A stretch of 17,372 bases of DNA from CAYYEF01 sp964470825 (GTDB taxonomy: Bacteria > Patescibacteriota > Minisyncoccia > Phycocordibacterales > JAACPR01). This document shows positions 7,048 through 13,856 of this stretch, one piece after another; positions within the stretch are counted from its first letter, which is position 1, and every line of letters begins with the position of its first letter. The translations under genes and the position numbers were made by a program. The DNA is taken from contig CAYYEF010000011.1 of the NCBI GenBank assembly GCA_964470825.1, positions 1 to 17,372 of the forward strand. The letters are read 5' to 3'. A model generated the notes under the pieces. The model searched no databases. It was not told the DNA's origin and saw nothing but the letters and a program-made list of their open reading frames with translations.

Positions 7048-7634
7048 AATCCTAATAAATTTAATATATCTTGATGAACTTTTTCAATATTTTGTTCTCC
7101 ATTTATTTCATAAAAACGATGTTTTTTATGAGCTCTATAGAAATCAAGTACCGGCACAACATCAGTTTCAAACCAATCCAATCGAGCAACAACATCTTCT
7201 ATTTTTTTATCATCATTCCTTCCTCTTTTTTGCATTTTTTCAATAGCCCATTCTCTACTAACATTTAAATAAATAATATTTACTTCTGTTCTATTAATAA
7301 ATTCAAAAACTGATTCCAGAATTTTTGCTTCAATTAATCTGCGAGGTGTACCGTCAATTAATAAATGTTCATTTTGATTAAAACCATCCACCATTTTATC
7401 TGTCCAAGCCCAAATAGATAAAAATTCTGGTTGAAGACCGCCCCTGTCAGCAATTTCTTTTGCTAAATGACTAATATGCTTTTCTTCATTTATCAGACTT
7501 CTAAAACGATCTCCTGCCTCTAAATGAAAAATTTTTCTTGTATCATTTGATTTTAGGAAATTTCTAAGTTGTTCAACTTGAGTACCCTTTCCACAACCAG
7601 ATCGTCCAATAAAAACAATTGTTTGAAGATTCAT
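7044..7634 (-). CDS. adk: Adenylate kinase, short-LID form
   Basis: Interconverts ATP plus AMP with two ADP in the cytosol. The P-loop is GRSGCGKGT (residues 10-18); the NMP-binding region includes GDRFRSLI (41-48) and the conserved DGTPRR (94-99). The LID is reduced to a short segment around KRGRNDDKK (residues 136-144) with no zinc-type cysteine cluster, as in short adenylate kinases; R151 in ARLDWF matches the conserved phosphate-contacting arginine. Length is 196 residues, against about 214 for the long bacterial form. The ATG lies exactly six bases after an extended -10 box, implying a leaderless transcript initiated in the 57-base gap after secY. The gene ends TGA inside the map start, showing that TGA is a true stop here. 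UMP/CMP kinase is a less likely alternative given the secY-adk-map synteny. Confidence 0.93.
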   Translation of the reverse strand: MNLQTIVFIGRSGCGKGTQVEQLRNFLKSNDTRKIFHLEAGDRFRSLINEEKHISHLAKEIADRGGLQPEFLSIWAWTDKMVDGFNQNEHLLIDGTPRRLIEAKILESVFEFINRTEVNIIYLNVSREWAIEKMQKRGRNDDKKIEDVVARLDWFETDVVPVLDFYRAHKKHRFYEINGEQNIEKVHQDILNLLGL

Positions 7635-7640
7635 GAAAAC

Positions 7641-7649
7641 ATTGTATCA
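7641..7649 (-). promoter_or_regulatory. Extended -10 promoter for a leaderless adk-map mRNA
   Basis: On the - strand TGATACAAT, then GTTTTC, then ATG. The -10 (7641-7646) is TACAAT, 5 of 6 matches, with an upstream TG and no clear -35. Spacing to the start codon is six bases, the same as at 6268 and 2115. Confidence 0.6.
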
Positions 7650-7691
7650 TATCCCCAATTTAACTTAACAAGAAATTATATCTTAATCTTT

Positions 7692-8969
7692 TTAGTACTC
7701 TCGCATTGAGATCTGAGAATCTGTCTTCTTAATTAAATCAATAATTACAGAGACTGCGATCAAAAGAGATGTTCCTCCAATAGTTAAAGTTGTAATACCT
7801 GTGATTCCTTGAATTATTATAGGTAAAACAGCAATAATACCCAAGAATAATGCCCCAACTAAAGTCAGTCTGGTAACAATATGCCCAATATGTTTTGATG
7901 TTGATTCTCCAGGTCTTATACCAGGAATAAAAGCTCCTGATTTTTGAAGATTTTCTGACATTGTATCAGGCTCAAAAGTAATTCCAGTGTAAAAGAATGT
8001 AAACAAGAAAACAAGAACGAAATATGCTATACCGTGGAAAACTTGATTAGTCACAATAACATTAATATTATTTACAATCTCTCTAAGAGTAGGTTGATCT
8101 AATGTAGACAGAATATTTAAAACCAATTGAGGTAAAAGCAAAATAGATAAAGCAAAAATAATTGGTATTACACCTGCTTGATTAAGTCTAATTGGAATAT
8201 AAGTTGAAACCCCTCCACTTGTCTGGTTATTGCCGCGCACTTGTTTTGCATAAGTTACAGGAATTGGTCTCTCAGCTTCAGTAATATAAACCACACCGGC
8301 AACAATTACCAAACCTACAAATATAAATCCTAAGTAACTAGGAATCATGGCAGGTTCAAAAGTAAAGATTAAATTACCAACAGAACTTGGAAGACTCGCA
8401 ACAATACCGGCAAAAATAATTAGAGATACGCCGTTTCCAATACCAAACTCTGAAATAAGTTCTCCCAACCACATTAATAAGACTGACCCTGCAATAATAG
8501 TCACAACGTTAACCACCATGTTAAATGGTGACAATATTGAAATTACACCTTGTTGTTGTAAGAAAAGCAAAAATCCTACACCTTGAATAGCTGCAATAGG
8601 TATAGTAAGAAGTCTTGAGTATTGACTAAATTTACGACGTCCAGCCTCTCCTTCTTCGTGATATAACTGTTTAAGTTTTGAAGAAACCATAGTCATAACT
8701 TGCATAATGATTGAAGCGGTAATATATGGACCAACTCCAAGCATAATTATTGATAGACCAGATAATCCTCCTCCAGACAAAATATTTAATAGCCCAAAAA
8801 ATTGATTTGAATTAAAGAATTGTTGCAAGCTAGCAGTATCAACTCCAGGAATTGGAATAGCAGCCATTAATCTAAATACAACAAAAGCACCTAAGATAAA
8901 TAAAATCTTTTTTGAAAGTGAGGTATCTTTAACTATTAGTCTCAACTTTTCAAAGAATGTCTTAATCAT
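7692..8969 (-). CDS. secY: Preprotein translocase channel subunit SecY
   Basis: Forms the protein-conducting channel that exports unfolded preproteins and inserts membrane proteins. The 425-residue polytopic protein has the expected ten hydrophobic helices. Landmarks: PIPGVD after helix 1 (39-44), the plug region GGGLSGLSI (66-74), GPYITASIIMQ (80-90), the cytoplasmic GEAGRRKFSQYSR (107-119), the AERPIPVTYAKQVRG loop (232-246) that contacts ribosome and SecA, and IPGIRPGESTSKHI (348-361). Length matches the family (about 430). It starts four bases after the rplO stop, the normal spc-operon position, so it is co-expressed with ribosomal proteins. No terminator is seen after its stop; adk has its own promoter in the following gap. 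Confidence 0.98.
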   Translation of the reverse strand: MIKTFFEKLRLIVKDTSLSKKILFILGAFVVFRLMAAIPIPGVDTASLQQFFNSNQFFGLLNILSGGGLSGLSIIMLGVGPYITASIIMQVMTMVSSKLKQLYHEEGEAGRRKFSQYSRLLTIPIAAIQGVGFLLFLQQQGVISILSPFNMVVNVVTIIAGSVLLMWLGELISEFGIGNGVSLIIFAGIVASLPSSVGNLIFTFEPAMIPSYLGFIFVGLVIVAGVVYITEAERPIPVTYAKQVRGNNQTSGGVSTYIPIRLNQAGVIPIIFALSILLLPQLVLNILSTLDQPTLREIVNNINVIVTNQVFHGIAYFVLVFLFTFFYTGITFEPDTMSENLQKSGAFIPGIRPGESTSKHIGHIVTRLTLVGALFLGIIAVLPIIIQGITGITTLTIGGTSLLIAVSVIIDLIKKTDSQISMREY

Positions 8970-8973
8970 ATAA

Positions 8974-9414
8974 TTATATTATTTCGCCCCCTGCTTTTTC
9001 GATAGCACTTTTAACTGATGCAGAAACTAGACAGTTTTTTACTATAACTTTTTTAGAAATTTCTCCTTTTGCCAAGATTTTTACTGGAGGAAATTTACCA
9101 CCCACTTTTTTAATTAGACCCTTATCAAATAGAGATTGAGGAGTTACTCTTTCGCCAGCTTCGAAATTATTTTGAATAGAAACTAATGTAACAGAAGCGT
9201 TTTCCAAAGCAAAAGCCTTATTAAGGTTTTTACCTCTTCCTCTTAATTTAGGAATCTTCTTGATCATGTCTCTAATTTCAGGATACATTCTGTGACCTGA
9301 TCGAGCCTTTTGACCTTTTGTTCCTCTGCCAGAAGTTTTACCTCTCTTACCTCCTCTTCCAACTTTTACTGGTTTGATTCTTTCTGTTTTACTTTTTAAT
9401 TCGTGAATTTGCAT
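8974..9414 (-). CDS. rplO: 50S ribosomal protein L15 (uL15)
   Basis: A late-assembling large-subunit protein. The 146 residues match the family length. The basic glycine-rich N-terminal extension (VGRGGKRGKTSGRGTKGQKAR, within residues 17-38) is the classic uL15 signature that threads into 23S rRNA; the globular C-terminal half ends in VKSAIEKAGGEI. It directly follows rpsE after 13 bases. In most bacteria rpmD (uL30) lies between these two genes; it is absent here and no small frame fits the gap. Confidence 0.97.
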   Translation of the reverse strand: MQIHELKSKTERIKPVKVGRGGKRGKTSGRGTKGQKARSGHRMYPEIRDMIKKIPKLRGRGKNLNKAFALENASVTLVSIQNNFEAGERVTPQSLFDKGLIKKVGGKFPPVKILAKGEISKKVIVKNCLVSASVKSAIEKAGGEII

Positions 9415-9427
9415 GTTATTAAATTAA

Positions 9428-10066
9428 TTATTTTGCATTTTTAGCAATTTCTTTTTTAGTAGAAAAAGTTTTTGTATCTTTAATTTTCTTTAAATTTGTT
9501 AAGGCTTTGATTGTGGCTTTTGAAATGTTTAATTTATTTTTTGAACCTGAAAGAATTTTAGCATTAATATTATCAAGACCTGCTAATTCAATAATTGTTC
9601 TTGTTGCAGATCCTGCAATTAAACCACGTCCTGGAGCTGGAATTAATTTTACAATTGCACTGTTGAATTTTGCTTGGATATCATGAGGAATAGAATTTCC
9701 TTTTGTAAAAGCAATTTTGATTGATTTTTTCTTTGCATCTTTTGTTGCTTTTTCTACAGCAAGAGCAGTATCTCCTGCTTTTCCAATACCTACACCAACC
9801 TTACCTTTTTTGTCTCCAGCAACAACAACTACAGAGAAACTGAAACGTCGTCCACCTGAAGAAACTCGAGCCACTCTTCTAATATCAATGATTTTTGATT
9901 CAAAATCTGATCTTGGTTTTGGTTTTTTACCTTTAAAACTGTTTCGACGATTCTTTTTGAAGTCACCTCTTGGCGCAAAAGAAGTCTTGGCATCAGTTTT
10001 TTCTGGTGCAGATTGTACAGTTTCTACTCCTGTTTCTGTATTTTGTTTTATTTCTGTTTCAGTCAT
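9428..10066 (-). CDS. rpsE: 30S ribosomal protein S5 (uS5) with N- and C-terminal extensions
   Basis: A small-subunit protein near the mRNA entry channel involved in decoding accuracy. The core begins at about residue 53 with SDFESKIIDIRRVARV, followed by the double-stranded-RNA-binding loop SSGGRRFSFSVVVVAGD and GKVGVGIGKAGD, then the C-terminal PAPGRGLIAGSATR block. At 212 residues it exceeds the usual length (about 166): a charged, low-complexity N-terminal extension of about 50 residues (acidic, then Lys/Arg-rich) and a Lys-rich tail. The ATG at 10066 is three bases past the rplR stop, supporting the long form. The extension probably contacts rRNA or lies on the subunit surface. Confidence 0.97.
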   Translation of the reverse strand: MTETEIKQNTETGVETVQSAPEKTDAKTSFAPRGDFKKNRRNSFKGKKPKPRSDFESKIIDIRRVARVSSGGRRFSFSVVVVAGDKKGKVGVGIGKAGDTALAVEKATKDAKKKSIKIAFTKGNSIPHDIQAKFNSAIVKLIPAPGRGLIAGSATRTIIELAGLDNINAKILSGSKNKLNISKATIKALTNLKKIKDTKTFSTKKEIAKNAK

Positions 10067-10068
10067 AA

Positions 10069-10410
10069 TTAAAATTCTAATCCGTTAGCTCTAGCAGAAT
10101 CTGCTAGAAGTTTAATGTTTCCTGTAAAAATAAATCCTCCTCTGTCAAAAACAACTTTTGTAATTTTCTTGTCTTTGGCAAGTTCCGCAATTTTCTTTCC
10201 TGCAGATTCTGATTTCTCTTTTAGAGTTTTACCTGCTTCTTTATTTGTCCAAACATAGCACAAAGTTTCGCCTTTTTCATCATTAATGATTTGAGCAATA
10301 ATATTCTTATTAGATTTAGAGACCGCTAGTCTTGGTTTTTCAGCAGTACCAAATGCCTTTGCTCTAATTCTTTTATGTCTCCTTATTCTTTTTTCTAACT
10401 TTGTTTTCAT
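10069..10410 (-). CDS. rplR: 50S ribosomal protein L18 (uL18)
   Basis: Binds 5S rRNA with uL5 in the central protuberance. At 113 residues it has the full family length (about 117). Diagnostic blocks are the basic N-terminus (RIRRHKRIRAKAFG), KPRLAVSKSNKNIIAQII, and the C-terminal FDRGGFIFTGNIKLLADSAR segment. It stands in the canonical rplF-rplR-rpsE order, 22 bases after rplF and two before rpsE. No ribosome binding site is visible; the spacer is A/T only. Confidence 0.97.
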   Translation of the reverse strand: MKTKLEKRIRRHKRIRAKAFGTAEKPRLAVSKSNKNIIAQIINDEKGETLCYVWTNKEAGKTLKEKSESAGKKIAELAKDKKITKVVFDRGGFIFTGNIKLLADSARANGLEF

Positions 10411-10432
10411 GTTTAATAATTTACATTAATTA

Positions 10433-10969
10433 CTACATTGTTTTCTTACCTTCTTTTCGACGAACAACTTCGTCTGAATATCTGATACCTTTACCTTTGT
10501 AAGGTTCTGGCTTCTTGTAAGCTCGGATATTGGCAGCAAATTGACCAATTTTTGCTTTGTCGATACCTGAGATTAAAAGACCGTCTTTTTCGGATACAAC
10601 TTTTATGTCTTCTGGAATTTTAACAATTACAGGATGTGAAAAACCAAGGTTCATTGAAATACTATCACCTTTTAGTTCTGCTTTGTAACCAACTCCTTCA
10701 ATGATAAGTTTCTTTTGGTAACCTTTATTTACACCTTCGATTAGATTATCAACTATTGAGGCATATGTTCCCCATAGAGCAAGAGTTTCTAATTCTTCAT
10801 TTACAGGTTTTAAAACAACTGAATTTTCTTCAACATTAATTGAGATTAATTCTGGTTTAAAATTCATTTCTAATTTTCCAAGAGGACCAGAAACAGTAAC
10901 AACTGATTCTGCGACTGTAACCGTAGTTTTTTCTGGTATTGCTATTGGTTTTTTTCCTAATCGTGACAT
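10433..10969 (-). CDS. rplF: 50S ribosomal protein L6 (uL6)
   Basis: A large-subunit protein near the sarcin-ricin loop and the factor-binding region. The 178 residues match the family. The start SRLGKKPIAIPEKTTV is typical, followed by two repeated alpha/beta domains; the second contains LIIEGVGYKAEL and the C-terminal KKPEPYKGKGIRYSDE motif, which is nearly universal in uL6. It follows rpsH after an 18-base A/T spacer holding TATAAT six bases before the ATG. That matches the leaderless promoter spacing seen elsewhere but lacks the upstream TG, so it may be chance. Confidence 0.97.
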   Translation of the reverse strand: MSRLGKKPIAIPEKTTVTVAESVVTVSGPLGKLEMNFKPELISINVEENSVVLKPVNEELETLALWGTYASIVDNLIEGVNKGYQKKLIIEGVGYKAELKGDSISMNLGFSHPVIVKIPEDIKVVSEKDGLLISGIDKAKIGQFAANIRAYKKPEPYKGKGIRYSDEVVRRKEGKKTM

Positions 10970-10987
10970 AAATTTATTATATAATTA

Positions 10988-11377
10988 TTACCAAATTTCG
11001 AATAACAATTCACCTCCTACTTTTTGTTCTTTAGCGTTTAATCCTGACATAACGCCATTTGGAGTTGAAAGTACAGAAATACCGTATCCTCTTTTAACAT
11101 TTTTTATTTCTTTGTTTGATTGATAGACACGTTTTGAATTTTTTGAAATTCTTTTAACATCTGTAATTGCTGGTGTACCGTCTTCATATTTTAAAACAAT
11201 TTTTATTGTTTTAGCATCTTTATCTTTTTTAGAAAAGTCTTCGATAAAGTTATTTTCTTTTAATACATTTAAAATTGCAATACTCATTTTTGTTGCAGGA
11301 ACATTCAAATAGTCCTTTCCTGCTGTTGATGCATTCTTTAGAGAAGTTATTAAGTTTGAAATATTATCTACTACCAT
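10988..11377 (-). CDS. rpsH: 30S ribosomal protein S8 (uS8)
   Basis: Binds the central domain of 16S rRNA and is a translational repressor of the spc operon in Escherichia coli; whether that holds here is unknown. The 129 residues are standard. Visible are the N-terminal DNISNLITSLKNAS, the KMSIAILNVLKEN helix and the C-terminal KRGYGISVLSTPNGVMS block, with GGELLFEIW at the end. The start overlaps the rpsN stop by seven bases, giving tight coupling with rpsN. Confidence 0.97.
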   Translation of the reverse strand: MVVDNISNLITSLKNASTAGKDYLNVPATKMSIAILNVLKENNFIEDFSKKDKDAKTIKIVLKYEDGTPAITDVKRISKNSKRVYQSNKEIKNVKRGYGISVLSTPNGVMSGLNAKEQKVGGELLFEIW

Positions 11378-11556
11378 GATGATTTTTTAATTCCAGGAAC
11401 TTGACCTTCGTTAGCTAATTCTCTGAAGCAGATTCGACACATATCGAAATCTCTCATATATCCGTGTTTTCTACCACACTTAAAACATCGTCGAACTACT
11501 CGACTTTTGTATTTTGGTGTTTTTTGTGATCTTGCGATTACTGATTTTTTAGCCAT
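11371..11556 (-). CDS. rpsN: 30S ribosomal protein S14, zinc-binding type (uS14)
   Basis: A small-subunit head protein needed late in assembly. The 61-residue form retains a four-cysteine zinc ribbon: C24-x2-C27 and C40-x2-C43 in RRCFKCGRKHG and DMCRICFREL. It is therefore the short C+ type (often called rpsZ), not the long zinc-free form. It is the first gene after the internal promoter at 11591-11619 and overlaps rpsH by seven bases. Upstream, a GAGG sequence lies 14 to 17 bases before the ATG; it could act as a weak ribosome binding site but also pairs with CCTC just before it. Confidence 0.97.
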   Translation of the reverse strand: MAKKSVIARSQKTPKYKSRVVRRCFKCGRKHGYMRDFDMCRICFRELANEGQVPGIKKSSW

Positions 11557-11590
11557 AAAAATATAAGTTCCTCATAAAAGAGGTTTGAAT

Positions 11591-11619
11591 ATCCTAGCAA
11601 GCAAAGCTTGCAATGTCAA
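11591..11619 (-). promoter_or_regulatory. Internal spc-operon promoter with inverted repeat in the spacer
   Basis: On the - strand: -35 TTGACA (11614-11619, perfect), 17-base spacer, -10 TAGGAT (11591-11596) with an upstream TG three bases earlier. The spacer contains a perfect inverted repeat GCAAGC-TTT-GCTTGC (11597-11611), a plausible operator for a DNA-binding dimer. It lies in the 95-base gap after rplE and would drive rpsN through secY. The predicted leader is about 28 bases and can form a CCUC/GAGG hairpin. Confidence 0.85.
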
Positions 11620-11628
11620 TGAAATTCC

Positions 11629-11669
11629 TACCTTTCTTGCCTTTCAGCATTTTATTTTTTGAAAGGTAG
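11629..11669 (-). repeat. Inverted repeat spanning the rplE stop codon
   Basis: On the - strand CTACCTTTC (11661-11669, inside the last codons of rplE) is complementary to GAAAGGTAG (11629-11637) just downstream, giving a possible 9-bp stem around a 23-base loop holding the rplE stop codon. No U-tract follows, so it is not a standard intrinsic terminator; a 3' end stabiliser or processing site is possible. Confidence 0.5.
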
Positions 11670-12188
11670 ACCAATAAATTCTAGAAACGCGATTGTTTCT
11701 TCTTTTTTCTTTGATGAAAGTACAATTGTTACTGCAAGACCAAAAGCTTCTTTGATGTCTTGATCAGCAGTTTCTGGGAAAATGGTATTGTCTTTAATAC
11801 CAATTGAATAATTACCCATTTCGTCTACGCTATTTGTTGAAAGACCTCTAAAGTCTCTTGTTCTAGGTAGAACAATGTGAATTAATTTATCCAAGAAATT
11901 CTTTGCCTTTGCTCCTCTCAAGGTAATTTTATAACCAGACAACTGGCCTTCTCGTACCTTGAAACCGGCAATTGATTTCTTGGCATTTTGAGTAGAAGGT
12001 TTTTGACCTGTGATTAAAGCAAGTTTTTTAGAAATTGATTCAAGTCTTTTTTTATCAGAAACTGAACCAACTCCACAGTTGATTACAACTTTTTCAATAC
12101 GAGGAGATTGCATAAGGTTTTTATAACCAAATTTTTCTTTTAGTACCTTGTACGCTTCTTTTTCTTTTTGTGTTACGCTCTTAAACAT
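11652..12188 (-). CDS. rplE: 50S ribosomal protein L5 (uL5)
   Basis: Binds 5S rRNA and contacts the P-site tRNA and the small-subunit head. At 178 residues it is full length. Diagnostic segments: NLMQSPRIEKVVINCGVGS at about 24-42, ITGQKPSTQNAKKSIAGFKVREG with the P-site loop, LRGAKAKNFLDKLI, and the C-terminal RDFRGLS, GIKDNTIFPE and IVLSSKKKEE parts. It stands 11 bases after rplX in canonical order. It is the last gene before the 95-base gap with the internal promoter, and an inverted repeat spans its stop. Confidence 0.98.
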   Translation of the reverse strand: MFKSVTQKEKEAYKVLKEKFGYKNLMQSPRIEKVVINCGVGSVSDKKRLESISKKLALITGQKPSTQNAKKSIAGFKVREGQLSGYKITLRGAKAKNFLDKLIHIVLPRTRDFRGLSTNSVDEMGNYSIGIKDNTIFPETADQDIKEAFGLAVTIVLSSKKKEETIAFLEFIGLPFKK

Positions 12189-12199
12189 ATATTTGTATA

Positions 12200-12505
12200 T
12201 TAAATCTTTTGTCCGCTCTTTTTAGCGATTCTAACTTTTTTATCGCCCTCTTTCTTATAACCAACTCTAGTTGCTTTATTTTCCTTTGGATCGATAAGAG
12301 CAACATTAGAAACATGAATAGGTAAAGTCTTTTCTATTGTTTCACCCTTTTTACCTCTTTGTGTTGCTTTTTGATGTTTCTTTACAACATGAACACCTTC
12401 AACGATTACTTTATTTTCCTTAGGTAAAGCAACTAACACTTTGGCTTTTTTGCCTTTGTCTTTTCCTGCTAACACTATTACGTTGTCTCCTTTTTTAATC
12501 TTCAT
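12200..12505 (-). CDS. rplX: 50S ribosomal protein L24 (uL24)
   Basis: An assembly initiator protein located near the peptide exit tunnel. The 101 residues fit the family. The KOW motif is at the N-terminus (KKGDNVIVLAGKDKGKKAKV), followed by VIVEGVHVVKKHQKA, the typical uL24 core, and a basic tail with TRVGYKKEGDKKVRIAKKSG. It follows rplN after 19 bases, in canonical order. No Shine-Dalgarno motif is visible in the spacer. Confidence 0.97.
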   Translation of the reverse strand: MKIKKGDNVIVLAGKDKGKKAKVLVALPKENKVIVEGVHVVKKHQKATQRGKKGETIEKTLPIHVSNVALIDPKENKATRVGYKKEGDKKVRIAKKSGQKI

Positions 12506-12524
12506 GTTTTTAATATTACTTTTC

Positions 12525-12896
12525 TTAAATCACCTCTGGTGCAAGTGATATGATTTTTTGAAAACCAAGTTCACCTAATTCTCTTGGAATTGGACCGAAT
12601 ACTCGGTTTGCAATTGGTTCATGTTTTACTTTTTCAATAATTACTACTGAGTTTTCATCGAATCTAACATATGAACCATCTTTTCTTCTAAAAGGTTTTG
12701 TTTGTCTAACTACTACAGCGTGTAGAACATCCTTCTTTTTAACTTGTTTTCTAGGTTCTGCTTTTTGTACTGAGATAACAACGATTTCACCAATTTCAGC
12801 ATATCTTTTTTTAGAAGCACCAAGAATCTTGAACACGCGTCCAATCTTTGCTCCTGAGTTATCTGTAATTGTTACAATTGATTTATCTTGTATCAT
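12525..12896 (-). CDS. rplN: 50S ribosomal protein L14 (uL14)
   Basis: A subunit-interface protein that makes intersubunit bridges and binds the silencing factor RsfS in many bacteria. The 123 residues match the invariant family length (122). Blocks seen: MIQDKSIVTITDNSGAK at the start, IGEIVVISVQKAEPRKQVKKKDV, VVVRQTKPFRRKDGSYVRFDENSVVII, and FGPIPRELGELGFQKIISLAPEV at the end. It starts four bases after the rpsQ stop. Confidence 0.98.
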   Translation of the reverse strand: MIQDKSIVTITDNSGAKIGRVFKILGASKKRYAEIGEIVVISVQKAEPRKQVKKKDVLHAVVVRQTKPFRRKDGSYVRFDENSVVIIEKVKHEPIANRVFGPIPRELGELGFQKIISLAPEVI

Positions 12897-12900
12897 AAGC

Positions 12901-13206
12901 CTATTCGTTATCTAAGTTAACAACTGGTTTCTTTATTAAAATTTGTGAAAGTTTAAAATGCTTATCTTTTGAAATTGGTCGGCATTCTACAATTTCTACT
13001 TTGTCACCAATGTGAGCAGTATTGCCCGCATCATGTGCTTTGTATTTCTTTTGTTTTGAAATGAATTTTCCGTATTTAGGATGTTTGAAGTATCGAGAAA
13101 CTGAAACTACAATAGTGTCTGTCATTTTGTCTGAAACAACAATACCATCAAGTTTTTTAGACTTCTTTGATACTACTTCTTCTTTTGTTACTTTTTTATT
13201 AGTCAT
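12901..13206 (-). CDS. rpsQ: 30S ribosomal protein S17 (uS17)
   Basis: An early-binding small-subunit protein of the OB fold contacting 16S rRNA. The core starts near residue 19 with DGIVVSDKMTDTIVVSV, followed by HPKYGKFISKQKKYKAHD and GDKVEIVECRPISKDKHFKL, all diagnostic. Total length is 101, against about 84 in E. coli; most of the excess is a Lys-rich N-terminal extension. Its ATG overlaps the rpmC stop by one base (TAATG), giving strong translational coupling. Confidence 0.97.
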   Translation of the reverse strand: MTNKKVTKEEVVSKKSKKLDGIVVSDKMTDTIVVSVSRYFKHPKYGKFISKQKKYKAHDAGNTAHIGDKVEIVECRPISKDKHFKLSQILIKKPVVNLDNE

Positions 13207-13385
13207 TATCGGTTATTTATTTCAGTTAAAATCTGAGCGATTTGCTTTCTAAGAGTTTTACCATCTTTGATATCTCTCTTTCCAGAACCTGAAAGGTTAA
13301 ATCTGAACTTGCGCAAATCCTCTCGTGCTTCTGAAAGCATTTTCTCAAGGTCTTTTATTGTTTTGTCTTTTAATTCTTTTGACAT
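13206..13385 (-). CDS. rpmC: 50S ribosomal protein L29 (uL29), 59 residues
   Basis: A small all-helical large-subunit protein at the exit-tunnel rim, near the docking sites of SRP and trigger factor. Translating the - strand from the ATG at 13383-13385 gives 59 residues: MSKELKDKTIKDLEKMLSEA at the start, then the diagnostic REDLRKFRFNLSGSGKRD, and KTLRKQIAQILTEINNR at the end. The gene stops at TAA 13206-13208, overlapping the rpsQ ATG by one base. It fills the canonical slot between rplP and rpsQ, with a 35-base spacer after rplP. Length and sequence pattern fit uL29 (usually 60-70 residues). It is too short for ordinary ORF cut-offs, so it is easily missed. Confidence 0.95.
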   Translation of the reverse strand: MSKELKDKTIKDLEKMLSEAREDLRKFRFNLSGSGKRDIKDGKTLRKQIAQILTEINNR

Positions 13386-13420
13386 ATTAGCGCAAGTTAC
13401 TTTAACAAATTTTTTAAAAA

Positions 13421-13846
13421 TTACAATCTTCCAACGATCTTAGTTTTTACTGGAAGTTTTGTTCCGGCTTTTCTAAGAGCTTCTTTAGCTACATCTTCAG
13501 CCACACCATCCACTTCAAAAATAATTCGACCTGGTAATACTTCTGCTTGATATCCTTGTGGATCTCCTTTACCCTTACCCATTTTCACTTCGGCTGGTTT
13601 CTTTGTGAAAGGTCTATCAGGGAAAATTCTAACCCAAGCACGACCAAATTTACCTAGGTGACGTGACATTGCTCGTCTTGCGGCTTCTAATTGATTAGAA
13701 GTGATTCTAGCATGTTCTGTAGTCTTTATACCAAATGAACCAAATGATACTGTAGTACCTCTTGTTTCATGTCGAAGAAGTTTAGCTGGGTTTCGTCGAC
13801 CAGTTTGCCATTTTCGATGTTTTACTTTTTTAGGAAAAAATGCCAT
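13421..13846 (-). CDS. rplP: 50S ribosomal protein L16 (uL16)
   Basis: Helps position tRNAs at the A and P sites and completes large-subunit maturation. The 141 residues match the family. Diagnostic blocks: FPKKVKHRKWQTGR near the N-terminus, FGSFGIKTTEHARITSNQLEAARRA, RIFPDRPFTKKPAEVKMGKGKG, and PGRIIFEVDGV. It follows rpsC after ten bases in the canonical order. Confidence 0.98.
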   Translation of the reverse strand: MAFFPKKVKHRKWQTGRRNPAKLLRHETRGTTVSFGSFGIKTTEHARITSNQLEAARRAMSRHLGKFGRAWVRIFPDRPFTKKPAEVKMGKGKGDPQGYQAEVLPGRIIFEVDGVAEDVAKEALRKAGTKLPVKTKIVGRL

Positions 13847-13856
13847 ATAATTTTAA

